Assembly (NCBI GenBank): GCA_035235625.1
Contig: CP141148.1
Span: forward strand, 25,669,057 to 25,733,056
Source: Saururus chinensis
Lineage: Eukaryota; Streptophyta; Magnoliopsida; Piperales; Saururaceae
Direction: 5' to 3'
DNA: 64,000 nt
The notes under the pieces are model-generated. The model saw only the letters and a program-made list of their open reading frames with translations, searched no databases and was not told the origin of the DNA. Below are positions 22,085 through 32,300 of this stretch, piece by piece (positions within the stretch are counted from its first letter, which is position 1; each line of letters starts with the position of its first letter). Position numbers and translations under genes: made by a program.

Positions 22085-24450
22085 AAGGCATTTTGTGCTA
22101 CTTATTGTACTTTACAAATAATGAAACTTTTATCCCTAGTGATTAAAGTTTATCCTCAGTTTTTTATTAGTGATTACAATTTCTACTCAATTTGTCATAA
22201 GTAGTGCTTTTGAACCAAAAAGTGTTAAATATTAGATAAATAAAAAATATTTTCTTGATTGGGTCCATGACCAGTGCCCGTGATCGTGCTACTTGGGACT
22301 ACTTACATGGTATATAGAGGCAACCAGAACTTCTATGTATCATGTTAGACTGTGTTCACCACTAACATGTTACAAAGAGATTGTGTGTACCTCAGGGTTT
22401 AGGAGCCCTAAGTAGCATGATAGTGGGCCCATGTCGGAATAGAAATATGAGGTGGAAGCCTCGCTGCTACCTCCCTTGGTGAGTGCAATAAACTCACCAG
22501 TACCCTGAATGGTATATTTTTCAAGTCCCACTGGCGCACATGCACGCAGCACACATTTTACAATCTGTATAGGCGCGTCCCAACGATTCCGATTATTAGA
22601 TATTTGAAGTTGTCGTATGGTATTATCTCATACTTCACGGAGTAGTTTGTCACTTCCATGTTGGCCAATGGCCCACATTAAAATTACAAAATTTGGTCCA
22701 AAGTGACATAACATCAATTGTTATTTCAAGTACAATCTTGATCTGTTGCATGATGGCTTATCAAAACTAAGATACTTGACAACGGAAGTCATGATCTTCA
22801 CGTCATGCATTTGTCACGCGGGTTGATGTTTGATTCATACTATAAACAACAGTTCTTGACAATGTGGCAAGCGCAGTTCTTGACAATGTGGCAAGTGTTA
22901 TGGTAGTAGAATGGCCTACTACCACTGAAGGGATAGTGGTGGGTCGTGCCAGCATCTCATGTACAAAATGCTAGAATCATGTACGTCACACGTAACATCA
23001 TCACATGTTACACCATTTTAGTTCTACGTTTTAGCTTCATAAACGAGGACTCGGTACGGCTAATGTGATACTTGAAACTTGATTAAAATATCTTAAGCAG
23101 TATTCAAGATGTCATACAAGAGAAACAATAAAAAAAAGTCAAAACCAATTTCAGTCATTTCACTTGAACTCTAAAAGTCAAAAGCAAAATAATTGGCATA
23201 GAGAAAAATGCAGCTGCATAAGGATGCCTATAGGTATGCTCGTAATACTCTCCCTCAAGATTGAGTGTGAATAGTATGAATGCTGGAACAGTTGGCAGCC
23301 CAAAGGCCTTTTTAACACATCTAGTTAGTTTTTTTTTATTATTTTTTTTATCAAACAGCTAGCTAGGTTTCAATCAAATGCATATTGAATCAAACCTGAT
23401 TGAGTATACACCCTTGATTGGATGTACCCGATGTGTCAAAAAGCAGAAGGAAGATTAACCAAACCAATTGCGCCCCAGAAACTGAAGAAAGCTTAGTCAA
23501 GCCAATTGCTGAATAGTTGCTTGAGACCATAAAAAGATTCCTACAAGCGAAAAAGATGAGTCTCCCCCTGTTTGCTAAGTATGAGGGGCATGGTCATCTA
23601 GACTTCTTCATCAACCTCACCATGGAGAAAGCTAGCAATGAACGCCAATCACCAAAGAAGAGAGCTCTTTAGCATAAATGATGAACTTGAAGCCTAAAAT
23701 AACAGTAAGAAAAAAGAATTTGAGTAGAATATGTCGTCGGAGAAGAGTGACATCGAGCAATAGTGAGAATAGCGTTTGCAAAGAGAGCTTAATGATCCAA
23801 AGATTGATGAGGCTATCACTAAATTAGATAAAGGTAAATGACAGATAGACTAGAGTTGTAATGTTTAACAGTGCAAGACTTGGACTCGAGTCCTAAGGCC
23901 ATGGATCTAAGTTGATTTGAAGACCTAATGGAGTCACAATGGACAGATCTAAGTCATCATTTATGGTAAATTTTTTAATTTATTTATTGTTTCCAACTAA
24001 TGTATAACTTTATAGTTTTATAATAGAGTCTTGTTTATATGAGCCCGGGCTCATATACGCCTACGTGAGCCCGGGCTCTATGGGCCGTTGGATTTACATC
24101 CGGCGGCCCATAATACTCATGGGTTTAAATGCCCATGAGTATTTTGGGCCGCTAGATGAAAATCCAACGGCCCATAGAGCCCGGGCTCACATAGGCGTAT
24201 ATGAGCCCGGGCTCATATAAACTTTTTCCTATATATAGTAAAATTTATTTGCTATGTCCTTCTGTAACTTTAGCGACAATGAAGCTACCACAGTAGTTCA
24301 GCAATGCTCCAACAAACCTCACACGAGCGTTCACAGTGGTTCCGGTGGACTTGTGGTAGCAGCACCTGTAGCTCAACTCTAACAGACTTCCAATGGTGGT
24401 CAGGCAATGGCTTTTGGCGAACCTTCAGCGGCAAATCAGTGGACCTCTAA
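22085..24450. repeat. TPS flank module, copy 2, downstream of copy A
   Basis: It contains the module order seen downstream of the other TPS copies: GTGATTAAAGTTTATCC near 22140, GAAGTCATGATCTTCACG (22786), TAGAATGGCCTAC (22907), GTTGGCAGCCCAAAGG (23290), GATGAGTCTCCCCCTGTTTG (23556) and AGCGACAATG near 24270. No gene is seen. A foldback element sits at 24033-24222. The module then runs straight into TPS intron-3 sequence, marking a deletion junction near 24450-24650. Confidence 0.65.
24033..24222. mobile_element. 190-bp foldback (hairpin) element
   Basis: The two arms of about 85-90 bases are near-perfect reverse complements. Each contains GAGCCCGGGCTC twice, then ATGGGCCGTTGGAT and ACTCATGGG. 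The loop is only a few bases. The related flank copies at about 41230 and 54490 lack it, so it is an insertion: a foldback or MITE-type element. A target duplication is not obvious. Confidence 0.8.
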
Positions 24451-25484
24451 GAGTGGTCACACCAATGACGGATGAATAATTCTCGTAAAATTTTCAAAAA
24501 TATATTTGACTTTTGGCCAAAAGACAAAAATAGGTAAAAAAATTAGTTTTTGCAAAAGTAACCTGGGCACGTTCGTCTGAGATACAAAAAATGTCACTCT
24601 AAAGTTACAGAGGTAAAATCCAAAAAAATTAAAAAAAGCTATGTAGGTGCCACTTGGCTGACGCATACATAGCCAAAATAGACATCATCTTGGAAATTAT
24701 TTTTCTCTCTCCACGATTTTAATAAATATTTATTTTTTTAATATTATTTAAATAATTTTCCCATCAAAGAAATAAGAATTTCTAACAAGGCTAGTAGGTT
24801 GGAAATGTCTTAGCATGTGTGGACATGTCCAAACAACTTGGAGATGTGATTCTCTCATAGACTGCCTATGAATATTCAACTAAAAGGCCCTCATCATTAT
24901 ATTTTATTAAAAAGAAATATGATCATTGTCCCACAACGAATAGCATATGTTTTATTAATGTCGAAATGCATGGATGCGAAAAAAGCTCCATCAATTAATT
25001 ACTAGAACTAATCTAATTATCCACCCTTAGTTTCCTACGGTCACAATCATGGAAAACCCAATGAATATATTACAAAATTACCATAAGAGTAAGCTAGGTT
25101 TTTTTAAAGAGACTTGACTTTTTGCTGACACCAATTTAACCATTTTTATCATGAGTGAATATAGTGGAAAGTGGTCACATGTTTGCCCAGCAATTAAAAC
25201 ATCCCTGTGACATTGTAGAGGATGCCCTTACAACAATTCCAAATGAATGAACTCATTAATATAAAGTAACTCGTGCACATGTATTTGAAACTTAAACTAC
25301 ATATTTTATGTGTCTAAATAGCAAGCTACTAGATTAGCTTATGATTCACATAGAAGGCATTATATTTTTTTTCTTTTTGCTTGGCTAACTTCTTTTATTT
25401 AGAAGCCTCTCTCTCAAACACAACATATAGATGCAAAAACATAAATGTTTTGGGTATACTTATCCATTATCACTGTCAATTTAG
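24451..25484 (+). other. Intron-3 remnant of TPS copy C
   Basis: From about 24660 it follows intron 3 of copy B (49890-50707), ending at an acceptor TTTAG before exon 4. Exons 1-3 of this copy are absent; the sequence to the left is the flank of copy A. Copy C was therefore joined to copy A's flank by a deletion. Confidence 0.65.
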
Positions 25485-25890
25485 GTGGTGGAAGGATCAT
25501 GGACTTGCAGAGTATTTGCCTTTTTCTAGAGACCGTTTGCCAGAATGCTTTTTATTGGGACTGGGAATGGTTTCTCGACCTCAGGATGCACTACAACAAA
25601 TTAGAGTCTTACCAACGCTTGTAAACGTCATTAATAGTGCTATAAGCATTGCTAAATGTATTGGTAAAATTGTCGTCGCTATTACTTATTAGCAACGCTT
25701 AATGATAAGCATCGATAATAGTCTTAACATTAGTGACGTTACGATAAGCATCACTAAATATTTTTTTTGCGATGCATAGAGAAGCGTCGCTAATACGTAA
25801 CTATTAGTGACACTTATAGTTATGCGTCGCTAATAATAATAATAAAAATTTTAAAAATAAAATTTTGAATAAAAGAATGAAAAAGCGTCG

Positions 25891-25897
<7 letters not shown>

Positions 25898-25946
<49 letters not shown>
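25898..25946. repeat. TA microsatellite
   Basis: About 24 consecutive TA units lie in the left subterminal region of the CACTA element. Confidence 0.95.
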
Positions 25947-25952
<6 letters not shown>

Positions 25953-26059
25953 TTCTATTAGTGACGCATATATATGTGTCGCTAAGAAGAATAAAAAAAT
26001 AATAAAAGTCTTTAGCGACGCTTTCCACAAGTGTCGCTAATGACTTAAAAATTATTAAA

Positions 26060-26780
26060 AAATAACTCGCCGATGGGGGATACTGAGGTTGGGGGGGTGA
26101 CCGAGGTGAGGCCAAATGTGGTGTCGGATTTCAGCCTCCGAGCCCCCTCATCCGCACTGTTAACTGGAGGAGGGGGGGAGCAATGGGGATAAGGGGTGGA
26201 GGCGGGAGCCGAAATCCGTCTCCCAGCCGGATTCCGGACCCCATAGCCCCATCCTCCGGTCTGTCGACCGAAAGAGGGGCGAACCGGGAGCATGGGTGGG
26301 GGAGAAAACAGAGAAGGGGAGGGGGGGTGGAGCCGGATTCCAGCCCCTTCCTCCGGTTTGTCGACTGGAGGAGGGGGAATCGCAAGGAAGAGAGGGGAGG
26401 GGGTGGAGGGGCAGCCGGTTTCCGGCCCCCATAGCCCCTTCCTCCGGTATGTCGACTTGAGGAGGGGGAACTGCTAGGGAGAGAGGGGAGGAGGTGGAGG
26501 GGAGAGCCGGGGGGTGATCATCGGCGGGTGTTGCAGGGGGCCGGTCACCAGCGGGTGGTTGTAGGGGGGCGATCGCCGGGGGTGGTCATCGGGCTAGGAG
26601 AGGGGAACCGGGGAGAGAGGGAGGGGAGCGGCTGCCAGGGGGCTTCTCTCCAAGGGTGATCAGTGGGGTTTGTCGTTGGGGGGCAATTTCCGGGGGATGG
26701 TCACCGGCGGTGGTCAGCGGCCGAGGAGGGTGGGAGCGATATATAGGAGGAGTACACTGCACGGGTGAAATTTGCCCACA
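26060..26780. repeat. GC-rich minisatellite of the CACTA element
   Basis: Imperfect direct repeats of about 80-110 bases contain ATAGCCCCTTCCTCCGG followed by TGTCGAC and a G-rich run. Units can be seen near 26222, 26333 and 26410. The same unit recurs at 28300, 28380, 28540 and 29180. Proline-rich open frames across it are composition effects. Confidence 0.8.
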
Positions 26781-26820
26781 CGAATTTCTTTGCGACGCTT
26801 CTAGTGGAAGTGTCGCAAAA

Positions 26821-27090
26821 AGGGGGAAACAGAGAGAGGGAGGAGAGAGAAAAGAGGTGAGAGAGAGAGGAAGGGAGGAGAAAAAAAGAGAAGAAAGAGA
26901 GGGATGAGAGAGAAGAGAGAAAAGAGAGGGAGGGAAGAGAGGAGAGAGAAAAGAGAAGAGAGAGATCCGGTGTCTCTCCATTCTCTTTCTCTCCTCTCTC
27001 CCCTCACTATCTCTCTCTCCACTATCTCTCTCTCCTCTCTCTCTACCCCACTCTCTCTCCCTCCCTCTCTCTCCTCCCCTCTCTATATCT
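26821..27090. repeat. Purine tract switching to pyrimidine tract
   Basis: The plus strand is almost all G and A from 26821 to 26965, then almost all T and C to 27090, with the switch at AGATCCGGTGTCTC. The halves can pair as one large imperfect hairpin. The same arrangement is at 34321-34830. Confidence 0.85.
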
Positions 27091-27138
27091 TCTTTATTTT
27101 ATATTTTTCTTTTAAAATTAATAAAAAAATAAAAATAT

Positions 27139-27330
27139 ATTAGCGACGCATAGGGATATGCGTCACTAATACTAAGGGTGTTAGCAACGTATACGATTAT
27201 ACGTTGCTAATACTCAAAAGTATTAGCGACATATATGTTATATGTTGCTAATAGTCAAAGTTATTAGTTGCGTATAGACCTATACGTTGCAAATACTCTA
27301 AGGTATTTTATATACGTTGTTAATACATTT
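27139..27330. repeat. Array of short covarying hairpins
   Basis: Four or five palindromes of about 30 bases lie about 40 bases apart. Arms differ between units but match within a unit: ACGCATA/TATGCGT, ACGTATA/TATACGT, ACATATA/TATATGT. Each is flanked by TATTAGC / GCTAATA. Similar arrays occur in all CACTA-type elements here. Confidence 0.8.
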
Positions 27331-28442
27331 TAATTTTTTTAAATTTTTAATTAATTCTTAAATAAAAAATATAAAACAAATAAAAAAAATTTCCTCTCTC
27401 TCTACCCTCTCTGTCTCTCTCCCCTCCCTCTTTGTCTCCCTCTCTCTCTCTCCCTCTCTCCTCCCTCTCTATATCTTCTCTATTTTATATTTTTTATTTA
27501 AAATTAATTAAAAATTTAAAAAATAAAAATGTATTAGCGTTGCATAGGGATATATGTCGCTAATACTCAGAGGTATTAGCGATGTATAAGCATATATGTC
27601 GCTAATATACTTTTATTTTTTTATTTTTGAATTAATTTTTAATAAAAAATAAATAAAATAAAAAAATTTCCTCTCTCTCCCTCTCTCCTCACCCCTCTTT
27701 CTCGACCCTCTCTCTCTCCTATCTATATATATCTCTCTCTCCTGACCCCTCTTTCTAGACCTCTCTCTCCTCTCTATTTCTCTCTCTATTCCCTCTCTCC
27801 ACCCTCTTCTCTCTCTCTCCCCCTCTCTCTGTCCACCCTCTTTCTCTCCTTCCTCTCTCTCCACCCTCTCTCTTTTTAATTAATAAAGCTATTAGTGATG
27901 CTTGTCAACAAGCGTCACTATTAGAAATGGTATTTGCGACGCTTATTTAAAAGTGTGGCTAATAATTCAAATTTTTATTTTTATTTATTTTTAATTCATA
28001 GCTATTAGTGACGCTTAGGAAAAGCGTCGCTAATAGTTATATTGTTTTCTTTTTTTATTTAAAATATATATCTTTTAGCAACGGTTGTATAAAGCGTCGC
28101 AAATATAGGAACTATTAGCGACACTTATAATAAAGCGTCGCTAATATGATTAGAATTAGCGACGCATATGAAAATGTGTTGCTAGTAGTTCATTTTTTTG
28201 CGACGCTTTTTCATTTGTCGCTAATAAATGCATTGCTCATACTACATTTTGTTGTAGTGAAAGGGGGGGAGGCGGGAGCGGAAATCCGCCTCTAAGCTGG
28301 ATTCCGGACCCCATAGCCCCTTCATCCGGGGGGGATAGAGAGGAGGAGGGGGATCACTGGGAAAAGAAGGGGGAGCCGGATTCCGGCCCCCATAGCCCCT
28401 TCCTCCGGTTTGTCGGCCAGAGGAGGGGGAACCGGGAGCATG

Positions 28443-28449
28443 GGTGTGT

Positions 28450-28480
<31 letters not shown>

Positions 28481-28485
28481 GGGCG
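28443..28485. repeat. GT microsatellite followed by poly-G
   Basis: Ten or so GT units run into more than 20 consecutive G. A G run at 29116-29129 sits at the matching place in the duplicated unit, so the duplication breakpoint probably lies in these G tracts. Confidence 0.9.
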
Positions 28486-28696
28486 ACAATAGAGAGGGGG
28501 AGGGGGGATCGCTGGGAAGAGGGGGATGGAGGGGGCAGCCGGATTCTGGCCCCCACAGCCCCTTCCTCCGTTTTGTCGATCGGAGGATGGGGGAACCGGG
28601 AGCTTGGGGGCAATCGCTAAGGAGAGAGGGGAGGGGGAGCCGCGGGGCGATCACCAACGGGTGTCCCAGGGGGGAGGTCACTAGCGAGTGGTCGCA

Positions 28697-28960
28697 TGTA
28701 ATATCCCCGATTTTACTACAATTTTTCTATAATTTTCTACAATGTTCTGCAGTTTTTTGTTTGTATTTTCGATGAAGAAATTTGACACTTCGGCATATCC
28801 ATATGTGTAATATTTGTGACCCTAAGAGTTGGGAGTAGTGTTTAGTTGCAGGTCATGGGCCTCGATGCAATCCAGAAATTTTTTGGCGCGAAAGTTGGAC
28901 GAGACGCGTAAGAACGGACACAGGAAGAAAGAAAGCGAAATGAAAAAATAAAAAGAAAAG

Positions 28961-29018
<58 letters not shown>

Positions 29019-29354
29019 AGGATCGGGCGTCTTGAGGCACGCCCGACCCATGGAATGAATAGTGAAGGGCCCCTTCCTTTTGTGAGGCCGGAGGAGGCGC
29101 CACCAGCTTCCGCCAGGGGGGGGGGGGGGGAAATAGAGAGGGGAGGGGGATCGCTGGGAAGAGGGGGATGGAGGGGGCAGCCGGATTCCGGCCCCCACAG
29201 CCCCTTCCTCCGTTTTGTCTATCAGAGGATGGGGGAACCGGGAGATGGGGGAACCGGGAGCTTGGGGGCAATCGCTAAGGAGAGAGGGGAGGGGGAGCCG
29301 CGGGGCGATCACCGACGGGTGTCGCAGGGGGGAGGTCACTAGCGAGTGGTCGCA
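28697..29354. repeat. 658-bp tandem duplication, first unit
   Basis: The unit holds the first 420 bases of the solo LTR (from 28697), then CACTA-derived GC-rich sequence (29130-29349) and a second copy of the TCGCA target site. The following copy of the LTR start is at 29355, exactly 658 bases on. The duplicated block carries a partial LTR, so the duplication happened after the LTR inserted. Confidence 0.85.
28968..29016. repeat. TA microsatellite in the first LTR copy
   Basis: About 24 TA units follow AAAGAAA. The matching place in the second copy (29638-29649) has only about five, so the repeat changed length after the duplication. Confidence 0.95.
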
Positions 29355-32300
29355 TGTAATATCCCCGATTTTACTATAATTTTTCTGTAATTTTCTACAA
29401 TGTTCTGCAGTTTTTTGTTTGTATTTTCGATGAAGAAATTTGACACTTCGGCATATCCATATGTTTAATATTCGTGACCCTAAGAGTTGGGAGTAGTGTT
29501 TAGTTGCAGGTCATGGGCCTCGACGCAATCCAGAAATTTTTCGGCGCGAAAGTTGGACGAGACGCGTAAGAACGGACACAGGAAGAAAGAAAGCGAAATG
29601 AAAAAATAAAAAGAAATGAAAAAATAAAAAGAAAAGAAATATATATATCAAGAGGATCGGGCATGCTGAGGCACGCCTGACCCATGGAATGAATAGTGAA
29701 GGGCCCCTTCATTTTGTGAGGCCGGAGGAGGCGCCACCAGCTTCCGCCCAGCCAGCCTCGGCCGGGCGACACCACCGCCGCCTCCCTGGCCAGCCACTGT
29801 CGCCTCTTCCTCCCATTTCCCGTTTTTGGCCCAGTGACTGTTTTTGAGAATTTCCACCTAATCCACCACCGTCCTCACTTGCATGGCCGCCACGGCTTCG
29901 TCCCGGCCATGACTACCTCCTGACACCTCCGTCCTGGCCTCCTCGCTCCGCCGTGGTGAGGTAAAAGTTGTGCTGCCCTATTTTTCTCTATGTTGCGATT
30001 GCTAGTGGCCGGCCACTGTTGACCGGCTGTTGGGCCTTCCCCCAGCTCGGCGACGACAAGATTGCCGCCCTGGCCGCCGCCTCCCTCAGCCCCCCCTCAG
30101 CCCTATTCCGAACGGGATCAAAAATTCCTCCTTTTCCCGTTTCTCTGCATTGCAAACCACGGGCGTGCCGCTGGTCTCCGACCGTTGGCCTTCTTCCGTG
30201 CCTGTGATAGCAAGGCCGCCGCCTTGGACTAAATCGCCGCCTCCCTCAGCCTCTGCTGAATTCCGATTCGAACAGTGCATGTTTCCATTTTTAGTTTCGC
30301 TTTGTTTCTGTGTTGTGACCGCTGGTTGTGCCGCCGGTGGCCGGCTGCTGATGTTTGGTCAATGGACCTACATTGGCATGGTGATGGAAATACCACCGCC
30401 TTCAGCCAACCTCTGGCTTGAATCACCGTTTTCCCTGACCCCTTTCCTCTGCCCAATTTCAATCCGGGCATAAATTCCGTTGTAGTCTTCTAACTTATGT
30501 TTCCATTGTCGTCCACAAATCACCAAATCACCTTCGGTATGCCACCTTAAGCCGACAATGACAAGGCACCGAGGTCTAGCCTCCCTTACCCCAATCGGTC
30601 CCATTTTGCTCAACCGGCTGACCCGTGCGAGAGAAAGATCTGTCATTTTCTCTAGTGGGGTCCACTCTCCGTTGTTAGATGTCAGACGTCATTGCACCGA
30701 TGTCCATTTGACGTGCTACAATCCGGCGACTGCCAGGTGCCGTCTTCTTCCAGGTGTGATCGTCGGCCATGTATGGCAGTTCGTAGCTTAGCAATGCGCT
30801 TTTGCCACCCCCAACTCAGCGCACTATCGCCCCGGTTAAATCGGGTCTCTTCAATTCTTTGATCGGCTGCTCTGCCGCAGACAACTGCAAATGTCGGCTT
30901 GACCCAAAAACAGCAAGGGGCCACCACTCCCGGCCTCCTTTGCATGTCTTCTACACACACTAGATGCCCCTAAACTTTGGGGTACACCTCTGACCACTGT
31001 CGAGTGACCCACCCCAGCCTAAGGCCAACCTAGTGTCCCACCTGAGGTTGCATGGACTTGGGCCGTATGTCCGACCAACATGGGCTTTGCCCCGACCAAG
31101 TGACATCAAGGGCCAATAATTCTGAACTAATTCTAGCTTTGCACCCCACTTTTGTTATGCATGACTCAAAACCTACGGGAAAGAGTTCCCGAATTCTAAT
31201 TCTTCCAAAGGGAAGTCTTATTGCAAGTCATTAGACTCAACCCATCAAAGGCTCTACCGATGTCGTGCCCATCTCCTCCACTGTAAGCCGTGCTTGATGC
31301 ACGATCATTCATAAGATGATTTGATTGTAGGAGTGTTTAGAAATGACGCTGCCTTTGTCGGCCACCTACGCCAGGCCTTAGTGCCTCAACGTGTGTTTAT
31401 GGAACGATACTACCACTAGGCAATATGGTCATTAAAGCCTCCTCTGTCTCCCTTATGGCTGTGAGTACACAAGCAAGCCCTCCGCCATCTTGTGAGGCAT
31501 CGACGATGCGGAATTGTTGCTGTTGGATGTGGTCCGTGGTCCATTTTAATGTTTTGTGGCTAACAAAATGTTTTAAACTATTGGCCGACCTCCAATCAGT
31601 TACCCCTCATTCTATGGTCGCTTTTGCCAGTTCTAATGCCACGACCTTGTGTTTGGCTTCCCTAGTGCACCCAGTCTTATGCTTTGAGTGAAATTAATCT
31701 AACCTTATTGAGATTAATTCCAGCATCTCTGAAAATCTTTGGGACAACGACTCTCTCAGTGCGATGCTTTTGGCTACTTATTCTACCATCGATGCTACCA
31801 TCGTCGTTTGCTTGCCATCAAACTCTTGTTGATTACGAGGTAGGGGACCTTGAACTCGTAATTTCATTATAGTATGCTTTGATTGTGTAGTAGCATGGTA
31901 GGCGTTTATAGTTTAATGTTTGCATGATTATGCTGATTATAAAAGCATGTTGTATGTATGTGAATTGTGTGCGTATGTTAGTGAAGACTAAGGGCACGTA
32001 GTAAGTTGCTATGAATCATATGTATGTGACTAGAGTGTGTGATCTTCGTTGTGGACTGGTGGTATGTGATCAATGGGCACGAGTAGAAGTGTTTGATTGT
32101 AAGTTTGGCAAAGGGGTACTTCGTAAGCTGTGACGTGGAAACTGTGATTGTATGTTGGGCAAAGAAAGACAAAATTGAAAGTCAAATGTTGGATTTGATG
32201 AGATTGGAGAATTTGTTTAGTTTGAGTCAGATGGCACGTTGGAGCGACGAGTAGGAGACGTGGGGGATGCAAGGAATTGAAGACTTAAGATTCGGAACGC

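Larger units (their letters stand above)
25589..28259. mobile_element. Non-autonomous CACTA-like transposon with both ends
   Basis: The left end is CACTACAACAAATTAG at 25589; the right end is ACATTTTGTTGTAGTG at 28259. Layout: left subterminal block of GCGACGC-type inverted repeats (25610-26045) with a TA microsatellite; GC-rich minisatellite (26060-26780); short hairpin (26789-26819); GA-rich then TC-rich tracts (26821-27090); alternating hairpin and TC blocks to 27890; right subterminal repeats. No transposase was found. The right flank (AAA) does not match the left flank (ATG), because another CACTA fragment follows directly. This suggests a rearranged insertion. Confidence 0.75.

Noticed and set aside
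26045..26434. Pro-rich and Gly/Arg-rich frames
   Set aside because: They read through the GC-rich minisatellite in several frames at once.
29968..30960. Plus and minus frames of 80-147 codons in GC-rich DNA
   Set aside because: They are inside the solo LTR, overlap on both strands and show no motif I can name.
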